DNA of 64,000 nt from JADCRZ01 sp037718865. GTDB lineage: Bacteria > Bacteroidota > Bacteroidia > Chitinophagales > Chitinophagaceae. Below, one piece after another: positions 55,352 to 64,000 of this stretch. The DNA lies in NCBI GenBank assembly GCA_037718865.1, contig JBBJMP010000002.1:1-64000 (forward strand), given 5' to 3'. Numbering within the stretch: position 1 is the first letter of the stretch; every line of letters begins with the position of its first letter. A program made the position numbers and the translations under genes. The notes under the pieces were generated by a model. It made no database searches. It was not told the origin of the DNA and saw only the letters and a list, made by a program, of their open reading frames with translations.

Positions 55352-56836
55352 ATGACTATCATGAAAATAAAAGCTAAAATTAAAATATTCATATCTGTTA
55401 CGCTGATATTACTTGCGGGATCCTGTACCAAGGATTTTGTTGAGATGAACACTAATCCCAATTCAGCCACTGTAGTTCCTGCAACGAACGTTATGGGACA
55501 AGCTATATTAAATGCCTGTTATACCTTGTTTGGAGAAAGGCTCGATATATATTATGCTGGTACCTGGTCAGGTCACATGGCTTCTATAGGTTCAGGAGAT
55601 TATGAATACAGGGTGGGTATCAACAATGATCAATGGAAAGGTATGTACACTACTATGACTTATGCCGTAGATGCGATGAGACTTGCCGAAGCGGAAGGGA
55701 ATAATAATTTGTATGCGGCTGCCTTAACACTTAAGGCCTACGTTGCCCATAAAGCAACTGATATGTGGGGCAAGATTCCCTATTCAGAAGCCTTCCAACT
55801 CGAAAAAGGCAAACTTTATCCAAAATATGATACAGAACAGGAGGTTTACACACAAATACTCGCCGAATTAAAAACGGCCGCCGATATCTTTTCTATTACC
55901 GGCGGGAAAATGGGGGCAGGAGATTTTCTTTTTAAGGGTAATCTGGACAAATGGAAAAAGTTCTGTAATTCTACCCGGTTACGGGTAGCTATTCGCATGT
56001 CCTCAGCCGACGAAGCAGGGGCAAAAGCAGTGCTTGCAGATGTTTTAAATAACCAGGCAAAATATCCGGTTATCACATCCAATGACGACAATGCTTATTT
56101 CTGGTGGCCGGGTGTGGCTCCGGATCAGGAACTTTGGTACAGAAGAATGGGAGCAGATAATGGAAATAAAACAGACCAATACAGAACCAGCCATTTTCTA
56201 ATATCAAATTTAATTTCTCTTAATGATCCCAGGCTGCCTGTATATGCAGACAAAAATAAATGGGGGATTTATAATGGTTATAAATTCGGCCCCACGCAAA
56301 CCAGTGACACTTTAAATAATGGCAACAACGTCTCCCATATTGGTAATAGATTTGGAAATAATAAAGCAGGCTTTTCACCATTTATGAATGCTGCTGAAGT
56401 ATATTTTATAAAAGCGGAAGCTTATCAAAGAAATTTGATTGCAGGGGGAGATGCCAAAGCGGCCTACGATGCAGGGATAACCATATCCCTCCAGGAAAAT
56501 GGAATTGCAGCACCTGCAATTGCGGCTTATTTTGCACAGGGTGAAGTTCCCTTCAATGGGGGCACCACAACTAAGCTGTATAAAATTTATCTCCAAAAAT
56601 GGATCAGCTTGTTCAAGCAAAGTGTTGAAGCCTGGGCAGAAGCAAGAAGAACGGACGTACCTCTGATGGATGTAATCACAAAGGATTATTATGCTAGGCA
56701 TAACAGGCCACCTTTCAGAATGTCTTATGCCGATGAAGAAAAGTCATTGAACACGAATTTCCCCACTCAGGTGGTAGAAACAGATATCTTCTGGGGAACA
56801 CAAATGTGGTGGGATAAGAGGACAGGAGTGCGGTGA
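55352..56836 (+). CDS. SusD/RagB-family surface lipoprotein
   Basis: Nutrient-binding lid of the SusCD complex, 494 residues, with lipobox LLAGSC (Cys about 25). It belongs to the SusD-like group starting FVEMNTNPNSATVV and TPR-like helices (KAYVAHKATDMWGKIPYSEA, MNAAEVYFIKAEAYQRNL), ending MWWDKRTG. This subgroup (PF12741/PF12771 type) also occurs next to peptidases. It begins 11 bp after susC; an ATG at 55361 is an equally good start. Confidence 0.9.
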   Translation: MTIMKIKAKIKIFISVTLILLAGSCTKDFVEMNTNPNSATVVPATNVMGQAILNACYTLFGERLDIYYAGTWSGHMASIGSGDYEYRVGINNDQWKGMYTTMTYAVDAMRLAEAEGNNNLYAAALTLKAYVAHKATDMWGKIPYSEAFQLEKGKLYPKYDTEQEVYTQILAELKTAADIFSITGGKMGAGDFLFKGNLDKWKKFCNSTRLRVAIRMSSADEAGAKAVLADVLNNQAKYPVITSNDDNAYFWWPGVAPDQELWYRRMGADNGNKTDQYRTSHFLISNLISLNDPRLPVYADKNKWGIYNGYKFGPTQTSDTLNNGNNVSHIGNRFGNNKAGFSPFMNAAEVYFIKAEAYQRNLIAGGDAKAAYDAGITISLQENGIAAPAIAAYFAQGEVPFNGGTTTKLYKIYLQKWISLFKQSVEAWAEARRTDVPLMDVITKDYYARHNRPPFRMSYADEEKSLNTNFPTQVVETDIFWGTQMWWDKRTGVR

Positions 56837-56994
56837 TCAAATTATCATAAAATAATATAGAGATTTTATTCTGAACGAGAATTATTAAATGCGGAACTGA
56901 CAAAGCGATTATTAGCCTGTTAATGTTGTTTTTTTCAATGCAAGTGAATGTTAGGCAGAACTATTTGTTTTAGAAATTAGCAATATTATATTTT

Positions 56995-58659
56995 ATGGTA
57001 TTCACATCTGGAAAATCAAAATTTTTTTGGATTTACTTGTTAATTCTAAGCGTCACTGTAACTTCTGCACATGCCTGGAATGATGACTGTCCCAAAAATC
57101 CCGACATTGATATTCTTCATTATTCCTTTTCTATAAATCTTTTCGATACCACAAACGTAATCGGGGCAAAAGCAACAATAACTTTTCTTCTAAAAGAAGA
57201 GAACATCAATAAATTACGTCTTGACCTGGTTCAAAAAAATGATTCCCTGCAACGTAAAGGGATGTCTGTTATTCGTGTTGAGAGCGATGGAAAAGTATTG
57301 GATTATTTACACGAATCCAATACATTATGGATTAATTTATCCTCTTCCAAAGCAAATAGTGAACAAACAATCACCATCCAATATGAGGGTATCCCCAATG
57401 ATGGTTTGATGATAGGCAATAACAAGTATGGAGACAGGTGTTTTTTTAGTGATAACTGGCCCAACAAAGCCAGGAACTGGCTACCAACCGTGGATCATCC
57501 TTATGACAAAGCTACCTCAGAATTTAGCGTAACCGCACCACTAAAATACCAGGTAGTTTCCAATGGGCTTAAAGTAGAGGAAAGCAATATTGGTGATGGT
57601 ATGCGTTTAACACACTGGAAACAATCAGTACCCATCGCCTGCTGGTTATATGTGATAGGAGTAGCAGAATTTGCTATGCAGCATGTCGACGATTTTGACG
57701 GAAAGCCCATTCAGACCTGGGTTTACAAGCAAGATAGGGTTGCCGGTTTTTATGACTTTGCAACACCTACCAAACAAGTCCTTCAATTTTATAGTGATTA
57801 CGTTGGCCCTTTTGCTTATGAAAAACTGGCCAATATACAATCGTATAGTACCGGCGGAGGAATGGAGGCAGCATCTGCAATTTTATATCATGAAAGTTCA
57901 GTTGTTGGAGATAGAAATACCCGTTGGAGAAACGTAGTAATACATGAGATAGCCCACCAATGGTTTGGCAATGCGGTTACCGAATACGATTGGGATGATG
58001 TGTGGTTGAGCGAAGGCTTGACTACCTATTTTACCATGCGCTTTATTCAACACGCTTATGGATATGATGAGTTTAGTGAGGAATTAATTAAAGCAAGAAA
58101 TACTGTTTTTAAATTATCGAAAGCTAATGAAGATTACCACATAGTTCATGACAATTTATCGGACATGAATAAGGTAACCTCTGGCCTTACTTATCAAAAG
58201 GGTGCTTGGTTTACACACATGCTTTGTAAGTACATCGGAGAAGAAGCTTTTCACCAGGGAATCAGGGATTATTATCAGCGCTTCTTAAACAGCAATGCCA
58301 CCACTGCAGATTTACGAATGGCATTTGAAAGAGCATCAGGGAAGGATTTGAAAGAATTTTTCAATCAATGGCTTTACCAGGGAGGAAATATTCAATTGAA
58401 AGGAACCTGGGCATACAATGCAAAAGCCAAAATGATTGTGATAGAATTACAACAGGTACAACCTGAAAAATATGTTTTTAATATGCCGCTTGAAATTGGA
58501 ATTCAATCAGGTGCAGAAGGTGCTGAAAAAATTGAAGTGATTAATTTAGATAAAAGAAAAATTAAAATTTCTATTCCTTCAGAAAAAATGCCCAAAGATG
58601 TTGTGCTTGATCCGGGAACAAAACTACTTGCACAATGGAATTTTACTCGTGGTAATTAA
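56995..58659 (+). CDS. M1 family metallopeptidase (copy 1), secreted
   Basis: Zinc aminopeptidase-type enzyme of 554 residues with a signal peptide ending near TSAHA. The HExxH-x18-E site is complete (His317, Glu318, His321, Glu340 in HEIAHQWF...WLSEG). The exopeptidase loop GxMEN reads GGMEAAS, so the amino-terminal-binding Glu is kept. Only the N-terminal sandwich, catalytic and short C-terminal parts are present, as in compact bacterial M1 proteins. It follows susD after 158 bp and would cut peptides outside the cytoplasm. Confidence 0.88.
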   Translation: MVFTSGKSKFFWIYLLILSVTVTSAHAWNDDCPKNPDIDILHYSFSINLFDTTNVIGAKATITFLLKEENINKLRLDLVQKNDSLQRKGMSVIRVESDGKVLDYLHESNTLWINLSSSKANSEQTITIQYEGIPNDGLMIGNNKYGDRCFFSDNWPNKARNWLPTVDHPYDKATSEFSVTAPLKYQVVSNGLKVEESNIGDGMRLTHWKQSVPIACWLYVIGVAEFAMQHVDDFDGKPIQTWVYKQDRVAGFYDFATPTKQVLQFYSDYVGPFAYEKLANIQSYSTGGGMEAASAILYHESSVVGDRNTRWRNVVIHEIAHQWFGNAVTEYDWDDVWLSEGLTTYFTMRFIQHAYGYDEFSEELIKARNTVFKLSKANEDYHIVHDNLSDMNKVTSGLTYQKGAWFTHMLCKYIGEEAFHQGIRDYYQRFLNSNATTADLRMAFERASGKDLKEFFNQWLYQGGNIQLKGTWAYNAKAKMIVIELQQVQPEKYVFNMPLEIGIQSGAEGAEKIEVINLDKRKIKISIPSEKMPKDVVLDPGTKLLAQWNFTRGN

Positions 58660-58749
58660 TAGAAGATTCTTTCAATACTACATTAAAGAGGGCTTATAAG
58701 ATAAAAGATAAATGCGTTCATTTTATAAACTACAACCAGCGCTTTGTTA

Positions 58750-60249
58750 ATGTCATTAAACAAAAAGAATAGCGATCAGCGATTTTCCACCAGATGGGGC
58801 TTTCTGTTAAGTGCACTTGGCATAGCAATAGGTACCGGCAACATCTGGCGCTTTCCCAGGATAGTTGCGCAAAACGGAAGCGATCATGGCGGTGGAGCGT
58901 TTATACTGACGTGGGTGATTTTCCTTTTTCTGTGGAGCGTGCCATTAATAATTGCTGAGTATGCCGTTGGCATTAATACAAGGAAAGGTGTGATAGGCGC
59001 AGTGATGGCTACCGCCGGGAAAAAATTTGCATGGATAGGATCGTTTATGACATTCGTTGCTACAGCCATCACGTTTTTTTATTCTGTAATTGTCGGCTGG
59101 TGTTTATATTATTTTGCACATACACTTTTTAATGAACTCCCTGCGTCTACTGCAACTGCCATGTCCACATGGGAAAATTATCAGTCCGGCGGTTGGCCAT
59201 TGGTATCCCACGCAATAGTCATGATTTTAGGAGGCCTTGCCATTTGGAAAGGCGTTAGCAGCATTGAAAAAATCAACAAATTATTGATCCCCATTTTACT
59301 CGTCATCATCCTCATCGCTCTTATTCGCTCTTTAACACTGCCCGGTTCTATGCAAGGAATTAAATACTTATTTACCATTGACTGGCACCAGTTTAAAGAT
59401 CCAAATATCTGGGTGGCTGCACTCACACAAAATGCCTGGGATACCGGAGCCGGTTGGGGTATGTTTATTACCTACGGCGCATACATGGAAATGAAATTCG
59501 GTATTGTGAAGAATGCATTGATCACCGGCATAGGAAATAATCTCATCTCACTTGTTTCAGGCATTATGATTTTTGGAACCTGTTTCGCCATCATGGGATC
59601 GCAAATGGGCAACTCCAATGCAGAGGTATTAGGCGTAATGAAAAACAGTGGGCCGGCGTCTACCGGGCTAACATTTATTTGGATTCCTCAACTTTTTGAA
59701 AAAATCCTATTTGGAAAGCCACTCACTATTTTATTCTTTTTAGGATTGACACTTGCCGGATTTACTTCCCTGATTTCTCAATTGGAACTTACCGTAAGAA
59801 CCTTCATTGATGGTGGCATGAAACGTCCTGCTGCCATCGTACTGCTCATTGCCATTAGCTATCTTTTTGGAATTCCCTCGGCAATGAATTTATCAATCCT
59901 CACCAATCAGGATTTTGTTTGGGGCTTGGCACTCCTCTTGTCTGGTGGACTGTTTGCTTTTGTAATTACTAAGTTCAGGGCCTCAAAAATCAGAACTGAA
60001 ATACTGGATCAGAATCCAGAGGATATAAAACCAGGACGTTTTTGGGATGTAGTTATTACCTGGTTCGTACCCGTAGCTTCCGTTCTGCTACTATCGTGGT
60101 GGCTTATAAATGATGGAATGAATAATGAATGGTACAATCCATTTGCCTCCGCAAGCCTTATGACCACTGTGTTACAATGGGGTATCGTTATCTCTGTTTT
60201 ACTGGTTATTAATAAATGGGTAACCCGAAAGAATGAAAACAAGTTGTGA
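58750..60249 (+). CDS. Sodium-dependent transporter, SNF/NSS family
   Basis: Inner-membrane Na+-coupled symporter of 499 residues and about 12 helices, the LeuT/MhsT class that imports amino acids and related amines. TM1 has LLSALGIAIGTGNIWRFPRI with the unwound Na+/substrate site, and TM6 contains NAWDTGAGWGMFITYGAYM. The start is ATG 58750; a TTG six bases earlier is less likely. Between two M1 peptidases it would recover amino acids released by them. Confidence 0.9.
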   Translation: MSLNKKNSDQRFSTRWGFLLSALGIAIGTGNIWRFPRIVAQNGSDHGGGAFILTWVIFLFLWSVPLIIAEYAVGINTRKGVIGAVMATAGKKFAWIGSFMTFVATAITFFYSVIVGWCLYYFAHTLFNELPASTATAMSTWENYQSGGWPLVSHAIVMILGGLAIWKGVSSIEKINKLLIPILLVIILIALIRSLTLPGSMQGIKYLFTIDWHQFKDPNIWVAALTQNAWDTGAGWGMFITYGAYMEMKFGIVKNALITGIGNNLISLVSGIMIFGTCFAIMGSQMGNSNAEVLGVMKNSGPASTGLTFIWIPQLFEKILFGKPLTILFFLGLTLAGFTSLISQLELTVRTFIDGGMKRPAAIVLLIAISYLFGIPSAMNLSILTNQDFVWGLALLLSGGLFAFVITKFRASKIRTEILDQNPEDIKPGRFWDVVITWFVPVASVLLLSWWLINDGMNNEWYNPFASASLMTTVLQWGIVISVLLVINKWVTRKNENKL

Positions 60250-60317
60250 GATTTTAAAAACATAAGTAAAGGCCACCACTAAAAACAAACTAAATATTTG
60301 GAAAACTAAAACAAAAT

Positions 60318-61937
60318 ATGCTACGGTCAATTTGCAGCTTCTTGCTATTCTTTTTTTTCAATTCGCCCGTTACCGCCCAGAACCGTGATATAAGTTATAT
60401 GAGTTCAGGTGGAAAGCTGAATCCATTGCAGGCAAACATGGATATCAGGCACTATACGTTGGCGCTCGATGTTGATATAGCAAACGAATCCATAGCGGGA
60501 TCTGTAACTATTGATTTCATTCTGCAACAACCCACCGATACGGTGTTATTTGATCTTGTGCATTTTATGAATGTAACACGGATAAAATCAATGAAGAAGA
60601 CAATTCCTTTTTATCAGGATCATGATTTTATCTATATAGTTAATGCAGGCGGCTTCAAAGCAGGCAGGCAAAGCATTAACATCCAATACAATGGTAAACC
60701 GCCGATAGCAGTAAAGCCGCCATGGAATGGTGGGTTCACATGGACCAAAGACAGTAAAGGAAATCCATGGGTTGCCATAAACTGCCAGTTGGAGGGTGGC
60801 AGAATTTATTTCCCCTGCAAAGATCACCCAAGCGATGAACCTAACGAAGGCGTTGATATGTTCATTACTGTTTCGAAAGGCCTTACAGTGGCCGGCCCCG
60901 GACTGCTGCAGGGTGTTGGTTCAACAAAAAATAAACAAACCTTTAATTGGAAAACAAATTATACCATCAGCAATTATTGCATTTTATTTAATGTTGGTAA
61001 GTACGCTGTTGTTAAACGTACGTACACTACCATCGAAGGCACTAAAGTTCCCATGGAATTTTATGTATTGGAAGAGGATCAGTCAGAGGCGGAAAAGGTT
61101 TTAGACTTACGTAAAAGGGATTCACGAATACTGGAAAAATATTTTGGCGAATATCCCTGGGCAAAGGAGAAAATTGGAATTGCAGAAGTGCCCAACTCGG
61201 GTATGGAACATCAAACCATGATTACTTATGGACCTATAAACGGAAATTTTAAAACCCGCAAGGTTGGTAATTTAGAGTACAATGAAAACCTGTACCATGA
61301 GTTTGCCCACGAGTGGTTTGCCAATAAAGTAACCAATAAGGATTGGGCACACATGTGGATCCAGGAAGGTATAACCACGTATGCTGAAGCCCTGTTTTGC
61401 CTTGAAGCCAATGGTGAGCGGGGATACGACAGCATGATGGTTGTGCTGAAAAGAAGAATTAAAAATGAAAAGCCTGTGGTGCAAGGTGAAGAAATGAATT
61501 CGGATGAGGCTTATATTGGTGATATTTATCCTAAAGGGGCTTTCTTCATGCATACTCTTAGATATGTGTTGGGCGATAGTTTGTTTTTTACAACACTTAA
61601 AAAATTAGCTACGGATCCGAAATATACATACAGCAATTTTGTTACTACCGATGATGTGGAAAAGCTTTTCAGCACCGAAGCAGGAAAAAACCTGAAGCCA
61701 CTTTTTGATTTTTATTTAAGAACAAACAAAAAGCTTGAGATAGTAATTAAACAAACCGGCTACCATCAATACAATGTACGGTCAACAAACTTACCAATGC
61801 CGTTGGATATTGATGTGTTAACCAATACCGGTATTCAAAGAATTAGTTTAACTGAGCAGGGTTCAAAGATTATCAGCAACTATACGCCGATAGTGGATCC
61901 CAATGGATATTATTTTAAAACGGTAACCAGCGATTAA
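60318..61937 (+). CDS. M1 family metallopeptidase (copy 2), secreted
   Basis: Zinc aminopeptidase-type enzyme of 539 residues with a signal peptide ending NSPVTAQ. The active site is complete (His327, Glu328, His331, Glu350 in HEFAHEWF...WIQEG), with GMEHQ in the exopeptidase loop. It is a separate paralogue from the copy at 56995, with low identity outside the motifs. Both lack the long C-terminal helical domain. The pair suggests stepwise peptide trimming in the periplasm or at the surface. Confidence 0.88.
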   Translation: MLRSICSFLLFFFFNSPVTAQNRDISYMSSGGKLNPLQANMDIRHYTLALDVDIANESIAGSVTIDFILQQPTDTVLFDLVHFMNVTRIKSMKKTIPFYQDHDFIYIVNAGGFKAGRQSINIQYNGKPPIAVKPPWNGGFTWTKDSKGNPWVAINCQLEGGRIYFPCKDHPSDEPNEGVDMFITVSKGLTVAGPGLLQGVGSTKNKQTFNWKTNYTISNYCILFNVGKYAVVKRTYTTIEGTKVPMEFYVLEEDQSEAEKVLDLRKRDSRILEKYFGEYPWAKEKIGIAEVPNSGMEHQTMITYGPINGNFKTRKVGNLEYNENLYHEFAHEWFANKVTNKDWAHMWIQEGITTYAEALFCLEANGERGYDSMMVVLKRRIKNEKPVVQGEEMNSDEAYIGDIYPKGAFFMHTLRYVLGDSLFFTTLKKLATDPKYTYSNFVTTDDVEKLFSTEAGKNLKPLFDFYLRTNKKLEIVIKQTGYHQYNVRSTNLPMPLDIDVLTNTGIQRISLTEQGSKIISNYTPIVDPNGYYFKTVTSD

Positions 61938-62131
61938 TACAAACCAATATACTCACTGATAAAAAAACCATCTTCTTATCCGTCATTTGTTTTATAGGTG
62001 CGTGATGTGAAAGCTGTACGAATTAATGATGTTGAGTTTTTGACGAAAGAGAAACAATAAGAACACAGAGCATGGGCGAATTCTTTTAGCTAATAAAGAA
62101 ACAGACATATAAACTATTAAAACCTTAGCCG

Positions 62132-62953
62132 ATGAAGAATTGTAACACGCTAATTATAATAATGTTCACCCTCCTGTTTGGATGCAAGGAGGCATCGAAA
62201 CAATCCAATACTACTTCGGTATTGGAAAAGAATAGGGATGAAAAGGAAAACAAATATGGCAAGGATGCGTTTCGCCGGTTTACGTATTTTCTGAATTCTA
62301 ACAATCCCAGGACGGAGCAGTTCCTAAAAAGCATTGACTGGGGAACCATTGATAGAAAAGCAATCAATTTTGGCATATATCGTGCAAATTGTTATAAAAA
62401 AGGAAATGGTTATTTTTTTATTTTCGATGCTGAACCCACGCTAAATAGTGAGGAATTATTGAATGGCTTCCAACAGATAGATACCGTAAAATACCTGATG
62501 GAAAGCATGGAGACTTTAGGAGTGAAATTTCCGGCAGGCAATAATGCTCTTGAACGAATCTACAAACTAGATCAAAAAGTTATTTATACTCCTTTCATTG
62601 GTCAATTAAAAACTGATATTGGGTCTCACAAAAGATTTGTGTGGACGTTGTTGCTTAAAGAAGACCCTAAGTTGATATCAGAATATAGAAAGGCACACAG
62701 CATGGGCCAGGCCTGGCCTCAGATTACTGAGAATATGAAAGCAATGGGTGTAAAAGATATGGAAATCTACTTAAGCGGCACACAAGCGATTCTGATTATG
62801 GACACCGAGCCCAATTTTGACATGGAAGTTGCCGGACCCAAATGGCAAAAACTTCCAAAAGAAAGGGAATGGCAAGAATATGTAGCGAAATTTCAGAGAA
62901 TTCAACCAGGTTCTTCGATACAAGAAAAATGGCAGGATATGCAGGTGTTATAA
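62132..62953 (+). CDS. Lipoprotein with tandem RhaM-like (L-sugar mutarotase) domains
   Basis: Protein of 273 residues with a lipobox (LLFGC, about residue 18). The C-terminal half (residues ~165-270) matches the L-rhamnose/L-fucose mutarotase (DUF718) fold: FVWTLLLKEDPKLISEYRKAH (His189), then MKAMGVKDMEIYLSGTQAIL and the final WQDM. The N-terminal half (about 45-140) repeats the pattern in diverged form (NFGIYRANCYKKGNGYFFIF). A mutarotase next to GH29 fits anomer interconversion of released L-fucose. The lipid anchor and duplication are unusual, so binding rather than catalysis is possible. Confidence 0.65.
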   Translation: MKNCNTLIIIMFTLLFGCKEASKQSNTTSVLEKNRDEKENKYGKDAFRRFTYFLNSNNPRTEQFLKSIDWGTIDRKAINFGIYRANCYKKGNGYFFIFDAEPTLNSEELLNGFQQIDTVKYLMESMETLGVKFPAGNNALERIYKLDQKVIYTPFIGQLKTDIGSHKRFVWTLLLKEDPKLISEYRKAHSMGQAWPQITENMKAMGVKDMEIYLSGTQAILIMDTEPNFDMEVAGPKWQKLPKEREWQEYVAKFQRIQPGSSIQEKWQDMQVL

Positions 62954-63032
62954 CTTTTTACCCGGAAAAAATATTAGCGTATTAGCGTTTACAACTTCCG
63001 AATTTTAATTATTTATAAAACTCAATTATAGT

Positions 63033-64000
63033 ATGAAAAAAATATTTTTTTGTTTATTGATATCGCTAATAATGGCCGGCGCTATCACTACGCCTGTCCT
63101 TTCTCAAAATCGGGAAATGAAAGGATCTGAGGAGATATACCAGCCCAACTGGAAGTCGCTTTCAAAGCACCAAACACCAGAATGGTTTCGGGATGCAAAA
63201 TTTGGAATTTACACGCATTGGGGACCCAATACGGTGGCAGACGAAAATGCCCCCGACAATTGGGCACAATGGTTCGGCATGAGAATGTATATAAAATCCA
63301 ATCCAATTTTTGACTATTCAAGAAAAACATTCGGAGATCAGCACCAATTTGGGTACAAAGATTTTATACCCATGTTTAAGGGAGAGAAATTTGATGCGAA
63401 GGTGTGGGCTCAATTATTTAAAGACGCCGGGGCAAAATTTGCTGGTCCGGTGGCTATTCATCATGATAATTTTGCGATGTGGGATTCGAAGCTTACCAAA
63501 TGGAATAGTGTGCAGATGGGACCTAACAGAGATATCGTAGGCGAATTAGAAAAAGAAATTAAAGCCCGTAACATGTATTTCATGACGTCCTTCCATCATG
63601 CCTATGCCTGGGCTTACTACGATGCTGCTTTCGAATACGATGCTGCAGATTCTGCATATGCAGGCCTTTATACGATGCCGCACGAAAAGGGTGCACCGGA
63701 AACTGAGGCCTTTAAAAAATTATGGCTTGATAAAATTAAGGAGATGGTCATAAAATACGAGCCTTCTTTAATTTGGTTCGATATGGATTTTAATGATAAT
63801 CTTAAAGATATAGACCGGCAAAAAATGTTTGCTTTTTATTATAATTGGGCAAACAGTCAAAAAATTAAGGGAGTGGTTACTCAAAAAGGAGAAGATGTTC
63901 ACAAGCATACGGGTGTACTGGATTTTGAGCGGGGGAAGGAGGAAAAAATTACTCCCTACCCTTGGCTCACCGATGATTCTATGAAAGATCAAACCTGGTT
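63033..64000 (+). CDS. GH29 alpha-L-fucosidase (copy 2), 3' end outside window
   Basis: Open frame running off the window after 322 codons. Signal peptide ends near TPVLSQ. GH29 landmarks are PEWFRDAKFGIYTHWGPNTV, AKFAGPVAIHHDNFAMWDS and Asp250 in LIWFDMDF as probable nucleophile. It differs clearly from copy 1 (31539): IHHDNFAMW against EHHDGFAMY, and FHHAYAW against SHRAEHW, so specificity may differ. It follows the RhaM-like gene after 79 bp and continues the same operon direction. Confidence 0.88.
   Translation, partial: MKKIFFCLLISLIMAGAITTPVLSQNREMKGSEEIYQPNWKSLSKHQTPEWFRDAKFGIYTHWGPNTVADENAPDNWAQWFGMRMYIKSNPIFDYSRKTFGDQHQFGYKDFIPMFKGEKFDAKVWAQLFKDAGAKFAGPVAIHHDNFAMWDSKLTKWNSVQMGPNRDIVGELEKEIKARNMYFMTSFHHAYAWAYYDAAFEYDAADSAYAGLYTMPHEKGAPETEAFKKLWLDKIKEMVIKYEPSLIWFDMDFNDNLKDIDRQKMFAFYYNWANSQKIKGVVTQKGEDVHKHTGVLDFERGKEEKITPYPWLTDDSMKDQTW

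Noticed and set aside
61938..62131. Short frame ending KAVRINDVEFLTKEKQ before the RhaM-like gene
   Set aside because: Resembles the end of a secreted hydrolase, but it is only about 20 codons with no start, too short to name.
31539..64000. Xyloglucan or xylan as the simple target of the locus
   Set aside because: No GH5, GH9, GH10, GH16, GH31 or GH74 backbone enzyme is seen, whereas four peptidases are present.
1..64000. tRNA, rRNA or riboswitch genes
   Set aside because: No cloverleaf with a CCA-end context, no rRNA-like conserved blocks and no recognisable riboswitch core were seen on either strand by eye; the cloverleaf at 40161 is a transposon-type repeat.

Overview
The window looks like a chromosomal segment of a Bacteroidota bacterium, probably near Chitinophagaceae. 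The reasons are a SusC/SusD pair, many lipoproteins with a short lipobox, secreted glycoside hydrolases with MKK-type signal peptides, AT-rich spacers with TAnnTTTG-like -7 boxes, few Shine-Dalgarno sequences, and several TTG/GTG starts. No rRNA, tRNA, CRISPR array or complete insertion sequence was seen.

Positions 1-24.8 kb form a dense stress-tolerance island. It holds two Na+/H+ antiporters (NhaP end, NhaD), a DUF389 membrane protein, a sucrose-phosphate synthase/phosphatase fusion divergent from a GH32-like protein, an AraC regulator, two tandem-domain UspA proteins, two short HPF/RaiA ribosome-hibernation proteins, two MscS channels, and a voltage-gated-type channel with a non-canonical filter. 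It also holds an AI-2E/PerM protein, a PRC-barrel protein, an HtrA-like protease with two PDZ domains, a YihY protein, a DUF2254 protein, a metzincin-like lipoprotein and a Cys-rich copper-binding four-helix protein. Several classes occur twice. The island is also decaying: a DUF1622 gene, an exported protein gene, a second PRC-barrel gene and an L,D-transpeptidase gene are all broken.

Positions 24.9-26.7 kb are a gene graveyard. Fragments of a GH1-like hydrolase, an Argonaute PIWI domain, an AlbA_2 (Schlafen-like) protein and the C-terminus of a GH2 beta-galactosidase are joined end to end, and a possible amidohydrolase tail follows.

Positions 26.7-31.3 kb carry an AraC regulator divergent from a DapA-family gene, a broken alpha-ketoglutarate-semialdehyde-type dehydrogenase, and a second AraC regulator. 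The DapA/dehydrogenase pair fits the lower part of hydroxyproline or non-phosphorylative pentose catabolism.

Positions 31.5-64.0 kb are a long, almost entirely co-directional polysaccharide- or glycoprotein-utilisation locus. In order it holds GH29, GH95-like, S9 peptidase, a 682-aa (alpha/alpha)-barrel-like protein, a 115-bp MITE-like element, a 565-aa unknown secreted protein, GH43, GH51, GH36-like, M24 Xaa-Pro-type peptidase, a second GH36-like, SusC, SusD, M1 peptidase, SNF sodium symporter, M1 peptidase, a double RhaM-like lipoprotein and a second GH29 cut by the window edge. The mixture of arabinose-, galactose- and fucose-releasing enzymes with proline-type and amino-terminal peptidases, an amino-acid-type symporter and a nearby Hyp-type DapA gene suggests, as an inference, growth on plant hydroxyproline-rich glycoproteins (extensins or arabinogalactan proteins) rather than on a plain polysaccharide.
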